NCBI GenBank assembly: GCA_032433595.1
Contig: JASWJB010000037.1
Coordinates: forward strand, 124,001 to 188,000
DNA from: Conoideocrella luteorostrata
Taxonomy: Eukaryota > Ascomycota > Sordariomycetes > Hypocreales > Clavicipitaceae
Reading direction: 5' to 3'
Length of the DNA: 64,000 nt
Shown: positions 21,740-32,816 of the stretch, in pieces
Position numbering within the stretch: position 1 is the stretch's first letter
Layout of the letters: the number at the start of each line of letters is the position of its first letter
Notes under the pieces: generated by a model
What the model was told of the DNA's origin: nothing
The model's input: only the letters and a program-made list of their open reading frames with translations
Database searches by the model: none
Translations under genes and position numbers: made by a program

Positions 21740-23330
21740 TTTCGAATGTATATGTTTAGGGTTGGTTGGGGGAAACAGCGAATGGAAACCATGATATGGA
21801 GCAGCGGAGAGGCCGTAGGCACAATAAATACTAGAGCCATAAATGTTTCGTTATGTTGCAAGCCATGCTTAAAGCTCGTCAAACAGGGAGCTGTAGTGAT
21901 GATGAGGATTGGTGTGTAAGTCTCCAACACAGCTTAACTAGCATCAACATGGTTGAGTACTTTATTACGAATCATTTCGCACATCATGAGCCCTTTACCT
22001 TCATCGTGATAGACTAAATTCGAAGCTTTATCGAAAGAGCCATCTCAGAATCTCGCAGCCCCTGAATCATGTCCACCCCCATGGATCTCATCCCAACCAT
22101 TTCGAGGCTTTTGATTTAACGTGGCTGCGACTCGTTTCTCGACTCCATTATTCCATTCAGCCTACGCAGGGCTCATTCGCTTACCGGTATGAAGCCAGTC
22201 ATACTAGTGACTATAATACGTTTGCTGGGTCCAGGATGAGACCATCGAAGCAGGTTAGGGGGGTTAAAAACATACTAATTCCCGGAATGATGACTAGAAA
22301 AGCCGCGGCACCAACCGCTGTGGGAAAGCACATAAATCATATGCTAAATTCAATGATATTGCCCAAGATTTCATGGAATTCCGTTGTTAGACCAGAAGTG
22401 TAGCCGGTCTATGTCGGTGCGCGTGAGAGTAATAGCAGCAGATTTATCTGCGCTAGATTGGTCAAGAGTGGGAGTTTTCTTCAGAATCTTCTAAAGAGAA
22501 TTACTCGTTAGCGAGTTTTGAAGCTATAGCGCATGTGATTGTACCCAGTATCGCTGTCCCTAAGTCAATATGCACTGTAGCTTCAATCAGCCCATTTCTG
22601 ACGCTAGCTGAGAGGTCTTGACCTAAGAAGCTAGCTATACTCGTAGCAGGTACAACTGGGTGAATTTGACCGCGGCATTCAAAAGTCTCGGGATTACAAC
22701 GGGGAGGAATGGCGAATCACGGTGAATAACGACGCTTTGATTGACTGTTGATTCGACTCTAGGCCTACATCGTGTTAGTATTGCAGTGGGACATGTATCT
22801 CGGCATGATTAAAGGAGCTAACAGTAATCTCATGCAATGTCAAAGTTTGAGGAAAGACTCTCCGAAGCAAATTCACTACGTAATTGACGGAGTTGTTCAA
22901 AAAGTAGTGTGTTGCGGTGGTCAATGGCACCAGCGATTTCAACGAAACAAATAGCGATCGACTCTAGAATCCACTAGTTGCCTCATTACTGGGAGAAGCC
23001 GAAAGAGTTTCATCACGAATGTCTTCTAGTAGCACAATTATTGGTTTTGTAATCGCCACCGTTGCTGCTGAACCTCCGATAATCTTCACATGGGTTCGTA
23101 GAAAATAAGACCGACTTTTAACTATCTCAAATAGTAAATTTATATTGAGATACTGCTTTATAAAGGCCGATGATCGAATAGAGCGGCGATGGTTTAAGTT
23201 AACAATAAACCATTCCAAGACATAATATACCGTTGGATTATATAAATTAAAGGAACATGTCCACCTACATAGACAAGTACTGCGAATAGAGTCAAAAGTC
23301 TGATATATTGAACATTAAACCGGATGAAAT
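21740..23330 (-). pseudogene. ABC-C (multidrug-resistance type) transporter relic
   Basis: Pieces of a fungal ABC-C transporter appear in order on the minus strand, in shifting frames. The first is LLTLFAVLVYVGGHVPLIY (near 23300) and NHRRSIRSSAFIKQYLNI, from the first membrane domain. RSYFLRTHVKIIGGSAATVA and EATSGF follow (near 23110-22965), with a TAG where the family has a tryptophan codon. Next come SADKSAAITLTRTDIDR (near 22430), FHEILGNIIEFSI (near 22360), and EMVGMRSMGVDMIQGLRDSE (near 22070). The nucleotide-binding cassettes are not found. Stops and indels separate the pieces, so no functional transporter can be made. Assignment rests on family motifs known to me; the outer limits are approximate. 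Confidence 0.65.
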
Positions 23331-23339
23331 CAGGTGAGA

Positions 23340-23840
23340 CTAGTCGTAGTACATAGAATAGAAGCCTCTGACACAGTCCTCAATCCATTCCAACCTGTGT
23401 AAATGAAAAACCTTGTTTGATCTGTGTTTTTCAACGGATATACACTGATTGATAGTATGCTTACAATCACCATGCTTCATACCCTCACAGAGCTTCTCCG
23501 CCTCGTCTTGCAATAATTGCTGGTTCTTAGCTCGAGTCTCTATTTCATCGGCAGTCAGAGACAGAGGCATTGGGCGAGGCTTAGGGCCAGAATTAGGGCC
23601 GGATTCCCGTGACTCAAGGCACATTTCTGCACTTTTGAATTCCTTTGGTCTCGTATTTTTGCCACTGCACCACATTGCTGTGCCGAGGCATGACTCTGAC
23701 CGGTTGTCGGAACAACCAGAGGGGTCCATCTCAACCCAGGGCGCTTTAGCGACAACTGAATCCGACGGAGCAACGGTGGTGCCTGCTGGCAAGGCGCAGG
23801 CTAGAGCAGCGGTACTGGCGAAAAATATAGCGTACCTCAT
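23340..23840 (-). CDS. Small secreted cysteine-rich protein
   Basis: A single-exon 166-residue protein with a clear signal peptide (MRYAIFFASTAALACALPAG) and eight cysteines in the mature part, in the local contexts SGC, ESC, MWC, EMC, KLC, GDC, NQC and EDC. The size, secretion signal and even number of cysteines fit a disulfide-stabilised extracellular protein such as a candidate effector, but no known family is recognised. A TATA-like run lies at 23982-23989 on the same strand, about 140 bases upstream of the start. It sits next to the ABC-C relic. Role is unknown; secretion is inferred from the leader. Confidence 0.7.
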   Translation of the reverse strand: MRYAIFFASTAALACALPAGTTVAPSDSVVAKAPWVEMDPSGCSDNRSESCLGTAMWCSGKNTRPKEFKSAEMCLESRESGPNSGPKPRPMPLSLTADEIETRAKNQQLLQDEAEKLCEGMKHGDCKHTINQCISVEKHRSNKVFHLHRLEWIEDCVRGFYSMYYD

Positions 23841-24612
23841 TGTGTCGTGAGAAAAGTTTATGAATGAAGACTAGCACAAGGTAGTAACAACAAGTGGTGT
23901 AGATAGATGGGTAAGTGAGATAAGTCAGGTTTAAAGGTAGCGTCATGAATTGAGTCTTTAAAAGAGCGAATAATGCTGAGGTATATATAGAGAAGAGTCA
24001 AGAGCGTAAGGATCTTTGCCAAGTCAATCTTAGGAGCTCAACTGTGCTATTGCGGAATATGCCGTCGGTTTGTTTTATGCAAGGAACTGACTCTTAACAT
24101 AATCCGCCGATGTAACCCTCTCTAAAGTTGTGGATATCTAAAAAATTGGTTAGTTTAATGTTGTAAATTAGGACACGTAGACTTTCCTGAATCTCGAGGT
24201 GGTACCAAAAGCGGGTTGAGCATAGAAGAAACAAGGATACTATAATAAGTAACAAGGCCTCTGTCTAGCAAGTCAGCATGAAGAGACTATTTATTTCGCT
24301 TGCAAAGGGCCTAATTTAGCTACATTAAGTTATTGGCTCTTTGAAAACTTTGAACTTGAGGACCATCAAAGCTTTATAAAGCCACACATAGATCACATCT
24401 TTCACTATTCTCCGTAATGTCTGACAAATTTGAGAGACTCTTTAAGTTTGTCGTATAGACAGCTCTATAATTTGAAGCAACTTTCTATAAAAGTTCGCAA
24501 AACGAATCATGGAGCCCTAGCATGCGCCATCTTTGTTTCCATCCGCCCCATTGACTGAGCTCCAGATGTGTTTGTTTGTGCTGCCATTCCGCGTACTAAG
24601 ATTGAGCTCGTT
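23841..24612. other. Intergenic region between two minus-strand genes
   Basis: The first 150 bases hold the likely promoter of the secreted protein gene, with a TATA-like run at 23982-23989. Beyond that the sequence is AT-rich with no open frame or repeat that I can support. Confidence 0.5.
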
Positions 24613-25819
24613 TCAAACCTCCTTGTTAGATGTCTCCAAGACGGGAGCTCTCGCCTCCGTCCACTGCGTCGACGCTGTGCCTGTCAATGTCTTCGTTGTC
24701 ACCTGGTCCGTCGTCGTGTGCTGTAGCATTTCCATTGGCTTCTTGATCCAGTCCTTTGGGATCTGCGTAATGAAATCATACCAATAATCGCCGAAAGTCT
24801 TGTAGCCATCGTTTGTAGGGTGAATACAGTCTTGCAGCCAGGATGTCTGAAAAGTAGTAAAGTCAACAGCTACAACGTGGTGCCCAGCATCCTTTCTCTT
24901 CGCTGCAACTGCAGGGATGAGCTGTTGATAGTGTTTGGTCCGATCAGATTGCTTCAGGTTGCAGGTGTTTATTATCATAGCAGCAAGAATAACTGCGTCC
25001 GGGCATTCTTTTATCATCTGATCGATGAGATCTCCTAGACGGTTAGCAGCCCCTTGTGGATCGTTACCTTCTGTTGATATGGCGCTATTGGGGTTCATAT
25101 CGTTGGTACCTGCATGCAGAAGGACGATGTTCGGCCGTTGCTTTAGGGACGGGCCAATGTGGTCTGCAATGAACTTGGTCGTTTTACCGTTCCAAGCAGC
25201 CTGTAACACGGGGATAGTTGGTATTGTTTTTTGGCATTCTGTAGCCCGGAAGGGTGAAGTGTCGCTTACAAAGTATCCATCATCCATTGTGCCGTTATAT
25301 TTCTGAGTGCCGACAAACACTACGTCGTCTTCTACATATCAATGCGAGAATTGGTTGGTATATTTGCGTATTATCAGCATCAGTGATCAAATGGACTCAC
25401 CAGGAAGATCGTCGCGAAGTTTGAGTCTATAACCATTACCGTCTCCTCCGTTTCTGTCGCTAAGGAATCCCACTGTGATTGATTCGCCAACCCCGAGAAT
25501 ACGCAACTCCGTCCCTGGTTTGACTTTTTGTCCAGGCTTAGAGTTGGTATAGTGTAAGATGTCGGGCGACGGATTGGGACCAATTGGGCCTCTCCCGGGT
25601 TCAAATATATCTGGAAACTCTTTAAGGCCATGCTGGATTTGGTATTGCCCGATCATTTCGTATACAACGAGTCTTGAGATCAATTGATGGAGTGAAATCC
25701 GAGGATGGAAGACTCGACCATGCCTGTCAAGAAATGAGTCAGCAAGCTCAAGACCGGAAGTGAGATATTGATACATACCCATCTGGAACAAATTTGGGAA
25801 CTTGCACCTTTAAAGTGTT
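24613..25819 (-). CDS. SGNH/GDSL-type hydrolase (5' end uncertain)
   Basis: Exons 25723-25401, 25331-25270 and 25200-24613 join in frame. They encode ELRILGVGESITVG (block I, nucleophile serine kept but GES in place of the usual GDS), LLHAGTNDMNP (block III), and DCIHPTNDGY with the catalytic Asp-x-x-His (block V). Segment 25269-25201 is 69 bases with no in-frame stop but has GTAAGC..ACAG ends and breaks the conserved GYF/AAWNGKT junction, so I treat it as an intron. Upstream, a 55-base intron (25778-25724) would join LKVQVPKFVPDG to HGRVFHPRI; alternatively the frame starts at the ATG at 25782. No signal peptide is found, so either an upstream exon is missed or the enzyme is intracellular. 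It likely hydrolyses an ester or acetyl group; substrate unknown. Confidence 0.75.
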
Positions 25820-28218
25820 CTTAGACGATAGGTATTGATTTTATAGACACCAGTGCCGAGGACTCTTTCATTGGTTTTTCCACATTTAATCCATTATGCA
25901 ATTTTGTGGCTGTTGGTTCTGATGATTTTTGCACGTTGAGTAAGCAGGGCTGCCCTACATATTTGGCTAATGTCTTTCTTCACACTCCACACAAGTACAG
26001 AATTATTAAGCAACACACTGTCCTGCACCTCCACAGCGTTGCGCAATTTGGACGAAGAGAAGAAGGAAGATGCTGCTCACCAGCTTTGCTAATCAGCAGC
26101 AAACTTTTTTTTTTTTTTTAGAACTTGCAGTTCTATTTGCGTAGAAGAGCTTGCATTAATATTATTAGCTACAAAATCACAACTGGCACGTCCTAAATTG
26201 TTGTTAGTTTGTACCTTTATGAGCTCTCGCGACGACATGGTCTCAATGTTTAAGTGGCGGTAAACACCACAAAACCCCACTTACTTTTTTCAGCGTTTAT
26301 ATCATTGGTATGCCCAGTCTTCTACAGGTGAGTTTACATCATCGCCTAATTTGTGAATCCCAACGTACACGCAACTCCTGTGGGCACCTGGTTTACCATT
26401 AAGGAGGCTTTTTCCTGAAACCACTGTCATTCCCGAATGACGAATTCAACACACTATTCGTCTGAATATTAGCAAAATATCATTTAAATAAGTATGAGTA
26501 CACTTAGTAATTGTATTACCAGCTAAACTCTTTGATTAACTGGTAAGGCGCTGCGGCGGCATGATGTGTGCGCGTCCCCGCGAGATCGTATAAGCAAATA
26601 CACTGTTGTCATGCCTAATTACCTCGCTTGCTGTAATGGGTTAGCTTTGTGGCTGCTCGGTCAAACTCTCGTGGATGATACTGCCCGCTAGAGCCGTGTC
26701 GAATCTGTCCAGCTGACTTCTCGAGGTAGGACTTAGCTAGATCAGCTAGGGAGAAGCAGCGAATCGTATTCCTCAAACAACGCCTATCCTTTACTTCTTA
26801 GAAGCTTCAAGCGGAAGAGCAAAACCACTATGTAATTTAAATTGCGTGATTGTCAACTAAGGACGCGGTGAGGTCGAGCTACTCTCTTTGCATTGATTCT
26901 GGCATAAACGGTGCATGAAGTCATAAACGGGAAGAGTAATCTTCCAACTCTGGCACTACTCGGTCACTTCTCATGCAAAAGCAACGCCAGCGAAGGATTT
27001 GTCGCAGGGTAGAAATCCTAAATACTGGGATTCGGTTGCCTAACATGAGTCAGATATGACATCGGCAATTGTGTGAGTGGAAGCTGCAAGAAAAATGTAT
27101 CGGTTATTAAAACTTGCCGCATTACATTTAACATCCAAGGCATGAGATTAGAGCCAAATGAAGAAAAATAATCTTACGACATTTAGGGCAAAATACCTGG
27201 AGTGAACCTATACATGGCAAACATCAATATCGTACCCACTGAAATCGATATGCAAGACAACCCGTTAACATCATTAAGAACTATGCACACAACGAAATAA
27301 CTCTACCACAGGTTCTTCTAACCTTCTGTTAAATAGAGAGTGTCACATAGCACCCTCTTCCGGAACAGCTCCTTCCACAAATCAGGGTCGAACATACCGG
27401 GTTTCACCCAAACGGAGACTATTATCGACGGACCGAGAGATAATGCTAGTACAACGCAAAGCAAGTCCTTCATAAATATTACATTGTAACTGCTTATTCA
27501 CTGGGCCCGAGCGACATACAGCTTCGATCGTGAAAGAGGCTAAGCCCCAACAGGCAGCCAAGACTCATCCCGCGCTCCACTCGTGTCCGCCTCGCACTCA
27601 GTTGACCAGTAATTCTCTCTGCAAGGTTGACCTTGCCGTTAGCAGTAAAATCCCAAACCTAGAAAGGCATTAATGTCCAACGATATGACGACAAGCCCGA
27701 TATCCACTCAAAGGTCTATGACACCTCCTGGCCATTGATCCGCCAGGGAAAGTTGGGGAACGTGGGAACGGCACAATTTTTCTTTTTCTTCAGCCCATCT
27801 GAGACACCCTTAAAGTAGCTTAAGTCTAGTTTTGTCCTCTTCTTCCGAAGCCAGGTCGTCATTTGCAATGTATTGCCCAAAAGCGGTAACTCATGATTTA
27901 TAACGCTCTGTATGCTTGATAAGCGTGTTCTGTCTGGAGCACGATTAATCTGCTTGCATTTCCCGACTAGTCGTGCCGTCTGTCGGTTTATTGTTGTCCA
28001 TTACTTTCTTCTCGGGTTGGTCTCTTTGTGAATTATGGGGGCCAAGCACTGTTCGTATTGTTCTATATAAGTAGGAACATAGAGGAATATCACTTTTGAA
28101 CCCGTACCAAGATCCGTCTCGATCATTTTTTTTTGTGGCTTGCGTCTGATACAGAGAGAATCCAATGTCTCTCGAAGTAAATTGACTTACCTCACTTCTA
28201 GGAGCAAAGAACTCTATC
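25820..28218. other. Long intergenic region with one possible small ORF
   Basis: About 2.4 kb without a firm gene. A run of 14 T residues lies near 26106-26119. A 51-codon minus-strand frame (27473-27318) is listed separately. The 260 bases before 28219 would contain the MFS promoter; I see no clear TATA box. Confidence 0.4.
27318..27473 (-). CDS. Possible small hydrophobic protein or exon
   Basis: A 51-codon frame starts MKDLLCVVLALSLGPSII, a signal-like or membrane segment, and continues KPGMFDPDLWKELFRKRV before a stop. It reads like the first exon of a fungal membrane protein; an intron-like stretch beginning near 27322 could lead to VGTILMFAMYRFTP, but no longer model stays open. It may be a decayed gene. 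The family is not recognised. Confidence 0.25.
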   Translation of the reverse strand: MKDLLCVVLALSLGPSIIVSVWVKPGMFDPDLWKELFRKRVLCDTLYLTEG

Positions 28219-30017
28219 ATGGTCCGCAGAGACCACAACCACGCATCCGCCATGACGTTAGCAACGCCATCACCAGCCCTCAATACCTCAGCTTCAACAC
28301 CCGCTCCATCATTATCGCCGCGAGATGATTCAACTGAAAGGGTATCAGTTAGTGGAGACAACACCACCGTCGAGTTCATGGACAAGACAACCATTGAGCT
28401 TCTGGGTCGTCAACGTCCAGAAATACTGTCCAACTGGTTCTCCGAAGCCTTCTTCGTCTTTACCATTGTCATGTCTATGATGATGAGCGAGTATTTTATC
28501 GGAGGCTTCAATATCGTCCTGCCCCCCATCGCTAACGCCCTCAAAATCCCTGCCTCGTCCAGGACCTGGCCGGCCGGAGTCACGAACCTCACAACCGCCG
28601 CTTTATTACTGCCGTTTGCCCGACTTTGCGACCTTTACGGCGGCCGTATCGTCTTTCTTTGCGGCCACATGTGGCTTCTCATCTGGTCTCTAGTCAGTGG
28701 TTTCAGCCAGAGCACCACCATGCTCATCGTCTGCCGTGCCATGCAGGGCATCGGCTCGGCAGCTTTTCTGCCTGCCGGCCTGGCCATCTTAAGTCAAACC
28801 TATCGGCCTGGTCCCAGAAAGAATCTCGTCTTCGCCGTATACGGCGCGTTTGCCTGCATAGGCTTCTACTTTGGCATCTTTGTCGGCGCTGTGACTGCCG
28901 AGTACCTCGATTGGAGATGGTACTTTTGGGTCGGCGCCATTGTCGGCCTCTTCATCGGTATGTCTGGATCGATCAGCATCCCCAGAAACCTGAACGACGT
29001 AGACCCCAGCGCAAAGATGGACTGGTTAGGCGCTGCGACTATCGTGCCTGGCCTTGTGCTGGTAGTGTTTGCGTTCACCGACGGCGGCCACGCCCCCGAC
29101 GGATGGAAGACACCATACATTTACGTTACACTGATAGTCGGCATTCTGTTTCTGTCAGTGGCGGTTTACGTACAGGGGTGGGTTTCTGCTCAGCCGCTTC
29201 TTCCTCCGGATCTGTTCAAAGCCAAGTACATGAAGCGCTTAATGTTGGCCCTCTTCTTCTCGTATGGCGTGTTTGGTCTTTACCTATTCTACGCCAGTTT
29301 CTAGTAAGTAGTCCCCCTCCAGCGAGGAACGATGCCCCATAATGTCATCGGCTAACCATTGTGCGTCGTTCTAGCATCGAAAGTGTCATGCACATAAAGC
29401 CAATCCTCACAGCTGCTTGGTTCACGCCCCTAGCTGTTGGCGGCATGGTCCTCGCCATCGCAGGCGGACTTGTCCTTCATATCATCTCCAACAAGATACT
29501 AATGATCATCTCTTGCCTGGGGTTCGTCCTCTCCGTTCTCTTGTTTGCACTCATCCCCGACCCGGCCACTTCCGATAAGTCAACCAGCTTCATCTACTGG
29601 GCGTACATCTTTCCCGCCATGATCGGCGGCACTATTGGCGTGGACATCACATTCAACGTCACAAACGTGTTCATCACTACGGCCATGCCACGCCGTCATC
29701 AAGCCGCCGCGGGTGGTGTCATCAACAGTCTGTTGTATCTCGGGATCGCCTTTTGGCTTGGCATCGCCGAGCTTGGCATCTCGGCTACTATCCAGAGCAG
29801 AGGTGGGCATGCGCAGGTTGACAGCCGCGAGCAGTACCAGATTGGTTTCTGGACAGGGCTCGGCCTGGCTGTTGCGTCGCTGGCCCTTGTTCTCACCATC
29901 AAGATGGGCTCGGCGGAAGCGGCCATGACTGCGGATGAGAAGGCAGAAATGGAGCAAATGCAGCAGTCGGGAGAACAGCTCCAGCAGCGGGAGCCGCAGG
30001 GATCACGGAACGAATAA
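28219..30017 (+). CDS. MFS transporter, aminotriazole-resistance (ATR1/DHA2) type
   Basis: Exons 28219-29303 and 29375-30017 join in frame (575 residues) across a 71-base intron with GTAAGT..CTAG ends. The N-terminal 75 residues are a Ser/Thr/Pro-rich cytosolic tail. The helices include YFIGGFNIVLPPIANAL, the loop LCDLYGGRIVFLCG, and CRAMQGIGSAAFLPAGLAIL, a pattern of 14-helix DHA2 antiporters related to yeast Atr1. The C-terminal tail is Gln/Glu-rich. The likely role is efflux of small toxic compounds or, for some relatives, boron; the substrate is not decidable. It is followed by the CoA-transferase gene on the same strand and the damaged acetolactate synthase copy. Confidence 0.9.
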
Positions 30018-30822
30018 GAAGAGTTTGTGGGAAAAGTGATATTTCTCATCTAACAGCTGCCATCTACATCGGGAATCGGCAACACAAGGGAGTTGGACTG
30101 TTAGGTAGTATTTACACGGCTGCACAAGGCAAGCGCCACTTTCGGGTCCTAGATCGTCTTCACATAGCGGGCATAGTCAACTAGACAGAAACTTTGCGGA
30201 GAATGTTTAAGAAGTTTGACGACTTGGTAGATATATGCATATATAACTATGAAAACGTTTCAACGGCTAGCGCCTGCTCGATACGCTCAACCCCACCACT
30301 TCAAGCATCATTAACTCTGGCGTTGGACACCGAGGGCCGATCGCCGAAGCCGACCTGACATGCCAGAGTACGCTGTAGATACCCGCTGTCCCGCTCCGGG
30401 CACGACCAGTCCTCGGTAATAGACTCGACGAGGCTGGCAATAGCATCCCCACCTCGGCTGTCCCCATCATACTTCGTGGTCGCATACCATTTGACATCCC
30501 GCATTTTGACGTCGACTTATAAATCACCCTGTCTACATCAACGTGTCCGACTTCGGGACGGTTAACATCACATAATCCTGCCTGTCCTTTTTATAAGAAA
30601 GGCTTATCACTTGACATAAACCGCGGTAAATATGGAGGACATGCATGCCACTTGTAACAACTAAGTCCTAACCACTAGGGATAGGACGTAAAGCCTTCAA
30701 CTCTCAGATACTCCGTCCATTTCAGCATTTCCACGACAGTAAAGCGCCCGAGAAGTCATTCTTCACATTATCATTCCCATTCTACATATACACGCGACTT
30801 AAACTTCCTGCTTAAGACAATC
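30018..30822. other. Intergenic region with one small ORF
   Basis: About 800 bases between two plus-strand genes. One 67-codon minus-strand frame is listed separately. The last 100 bases before 30823 have a CA-rich, AT-containing promoter-like composition but no clear box. Confidence 0.4.
30301..30504 (-). CDS. Possible small protein, unrecognised
   Basis: A 67-codon frame beginning MRDVKWYATTKYDGDSRGGD and containing ESITEDWSCPERDSG. The start codon is in a good context (GTCAAAATG), and the composition looks more protein-like than the overlapping frames. No domain, signal peptide or homologue comes to mind. It could be a remnant exon. Confidence 0.3.
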   Translation of the reverse strand: MRDVKWYATTKYDGDSRGGDAIASLVESITEDWSCPERDSGYLQRTLACQVGFGDRPSVSNARVNDA

Positions 30823-32328
30823 ATGTCCGTCGATGCCAATAACACTCCTCCTAAACGTCAATCTTACAGCGCAAACGACATAATCTACGACATCTGGACC
30901 ACAAGCCTCAACCTGCCCCCTTCAGCCCTAACCGCTCTTGAGCTCCCCGGACATGCTGTCAGCGAGCCCGCCATACCCTCGTCTTTCAAGATTGGCTCTC
31001 TGGCACAAGCATCCATCGCGCTATCCGCTCTCGCAGCTCGTCTCGTTCGTTCCACGTGTCTCAATAACAGCAGCAATAATGCCTTTCCACTGGTCCGCGT
31101 GCCGCTTCAACACGCGATAATAGAATACAACAGCAACATTCTGTATACTTTGAAGAGGAACAATACACCGCTTCCGCCGTATACGCCTAATCCCATTGGA
31201 GGACTACACAGAACTTCCGACGGATATGTACGCATCCATGATGTCTTTCCTAACCATGTCCAGGGGACGCTGAAGTTGCTAGGGTTGTCAGAACATGCGA
31301 CAAGGGAGGATGTGCAAAATAAAGTGAGGGACTGGAAGAAGCTAGATTTGGAGACTGAGGGGACGGAAAAGGGCAACGTGGCGATTTATGCATTGCGCTC
31401 GTATGAGGAGTGGGACGCGCTTCCTCAGTCTGGCGCCACTCAGTCCAGTCCCATATCAATGAAACAGATTGAAGGTGGGGGTTTGACACCGAGGACCCTG
31501 CCTTTCAGGAGGGATGGCGGCAGGAAATGTCTTTCCGGACTGAGGGTCGTCGAATTCAGCCGTGTTATTGCTGGCCCTGTATCCGGGAGAACGCTCGCCG
31601 CCCACGGGGCTGACGTTTTATGGGTTACGTCTCCGGATCTGCCTGCTTTGCCGTTCTTAGACATCGATATGAGCCGTGGCAAGCGAAACATTCAACTCGA
31701 TATTCACAATTCTGACGATAAAGCTCGATTGATGGAGCTCATCAGAACTTGTGATGTTTTCATCCAGGGATACCGCCCCGGGAGTCTAGCTGCTTACGGC
31801 CTGTCACCAATTGAACTTGTCAAGCTTAACCCAAATATCGTTTACGCCAATATGTCAGCTTTTGGGCCTTCGGGTCCATGGTCTCATAGAAGAGGTTTTG
31901 ACAGTCTTGTGCAGACCTGCTCTGGGATCAACGTGTCCGAGGCTGAGCATGCTGGTCAAGGTGAGCATTCTCGAGTTTTGCCCTGCCAGGCTCTTGACCA
32001 CGCGAGTGGGTACTTGCTTGCGACAGGTGTTATGGCGGCAATATATCACCAGGCTGTTCAGGGTGCCGCATGGGAGGTACATGTGTCACTCGCTGGGACA
32101 ATGAAGTATCTACGCAGCCTAGGCCAATACACCGGGGCGACGGGCTTCGAAGCTGTCGCCTGTGTCAAAGCCCAAGATGTTTCATCGGATATGACGGTGA
32201 CCACAGAGACGCCTTATGGAACTTTGACAGCTATAAAACATAGCGCTCACATCGATGAGTGCGAGGTTGGGTGGGACTGTATGGCCTGTCCACCTGAACA
32301 CCATCATGCAGCATGGTTAGGTTCATGA
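30823..32328 (+). CDS. CoA-transferase family III (CaiB/BaiF-like) protein
   Basis: An uninterrupted frame of 501 residues. The N-terminal 230 residues form a degenerate half typical of the fungal members. The second half carries the family signature: LRVVEFSRVIAGPVSGRTLA, AAHGADVLWVTSP, LDIDMSRGKRNIQLDI, and DVFIQGYRPGSLAAYGLSP, followed by QALDHASGYLLATGV, where the aspartate sits in the place expected for the acyl-carrying active-site residue. These enzymes move CoA between carboxylic acids or racemise 2-methylacyl-CoA; the acid is not predictable. No peroxisomal targeting signal is evident at the C-terminus (ends WLGS). The gene lies about 0.5 kb from the acetolactate synthase relic and 0.8 kb after an MFS transporter. 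Confidence 0.9.
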   Translation: MSVDANNTPPKRQSYSANDIIYDIWTTSLNLPPSALTALELPGHAVSEPAIPSSFKIGSLAQASIALSALAARLVRSTCLNNSSNNAFPLVRVPLQHAIIEYNSNILYTLKRNNTPLPPYTPNPIGGLHRTSDGYVRIHDVFPNHVQGTLKLLGLSEHATREDVQNKVRDWKKLDLETEGTEKGNVAIYALRSYEEWDALPQSGATQSSPISMKQIEGGGLTPRTLPFRRDGGRKCLSGLRVVEFSRVIAGPVSGRTLAAHGADVLWVTSPDLPALPFLDIDMSRGKRNIQLDIHNSDDKARLMELIRTCDVFIQGYRPGSLAAYGLSPIELVKLNPNIVYANMSAFGPSGPWSHRRGFDSLVQTCSGINVSEAEHAGQGEHSRVLPCQALDHASGYLLATGVMAAIYHQAVQGAAWEVHVSLAGTMKYLRSLGQYTGATGFEAVACVKAQDVSSDMTVTTETPYGTLTAIKHSAHIDECEVGWDCMACPPEHHHAAWLGS

Positions 32329-32816
32329 GGTCAACGATTTCTTCTAGTGTATAGACTCCCGGCTCATTATCAGGGAATTACAGTCACTATCGTATTATTT
32401 AGTTGACTGTCACGTTTTCACCGCTCTAATTCACAAACGAATGCCAGAATCTTGTGTTCTTATCCCTATCTGCAATATGAACTTGAAACATGGTTGCCAT
32501 TACTCCTTTCGCCTCGGTACGTTTCCAACCGGGCATATGCTACATACAGCTGCGGCTACAACATGTCGCCGCGGTAACTCCAACTACTTTTTTTGTTTAA
32601 ATTGAAAACAGTCAATCCTCGCACACGGTGCGCCAAAGGATTGGTCAAAATCTCAAGAAGTTACTTTCAACTCCGCTTAGTGGCCGATAAATGATGAAAA
32701 TACGATGAAGAGCATGAAGAAGAGGGATTCATGGTATGTACTTAGGTCGCCTACCTCGGCACCTAGCTTCATATACTAAGATCTGGAGGCGTTCTGTAGC
32801 AACGTCTTTCACTGTC
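32329..32816. other. Short intergenic region between convergent genes
   Basis: Spacer between the CoA-transferase stop codon and the 3' end of the acetolactate synthase relic. Nothing beyond AT-rich sequence is seen; it presumably holds the 3' processing signals of both. Confidence 0.5.

Noticed and set aside
25201..25269. Reading this 69-base stretch as coding in the SGNH gene
   Set aside because: It has splice signals at both ends and interrupts a conserved junction; I kept it as an intron, though read-through is possible.
28626..29342. 238-codon ORF overlapping the MFS gene
   Set aside because: A shadow frame of the supported MFS coding sequence, rich in Arg and His as expected for a shifted frame.
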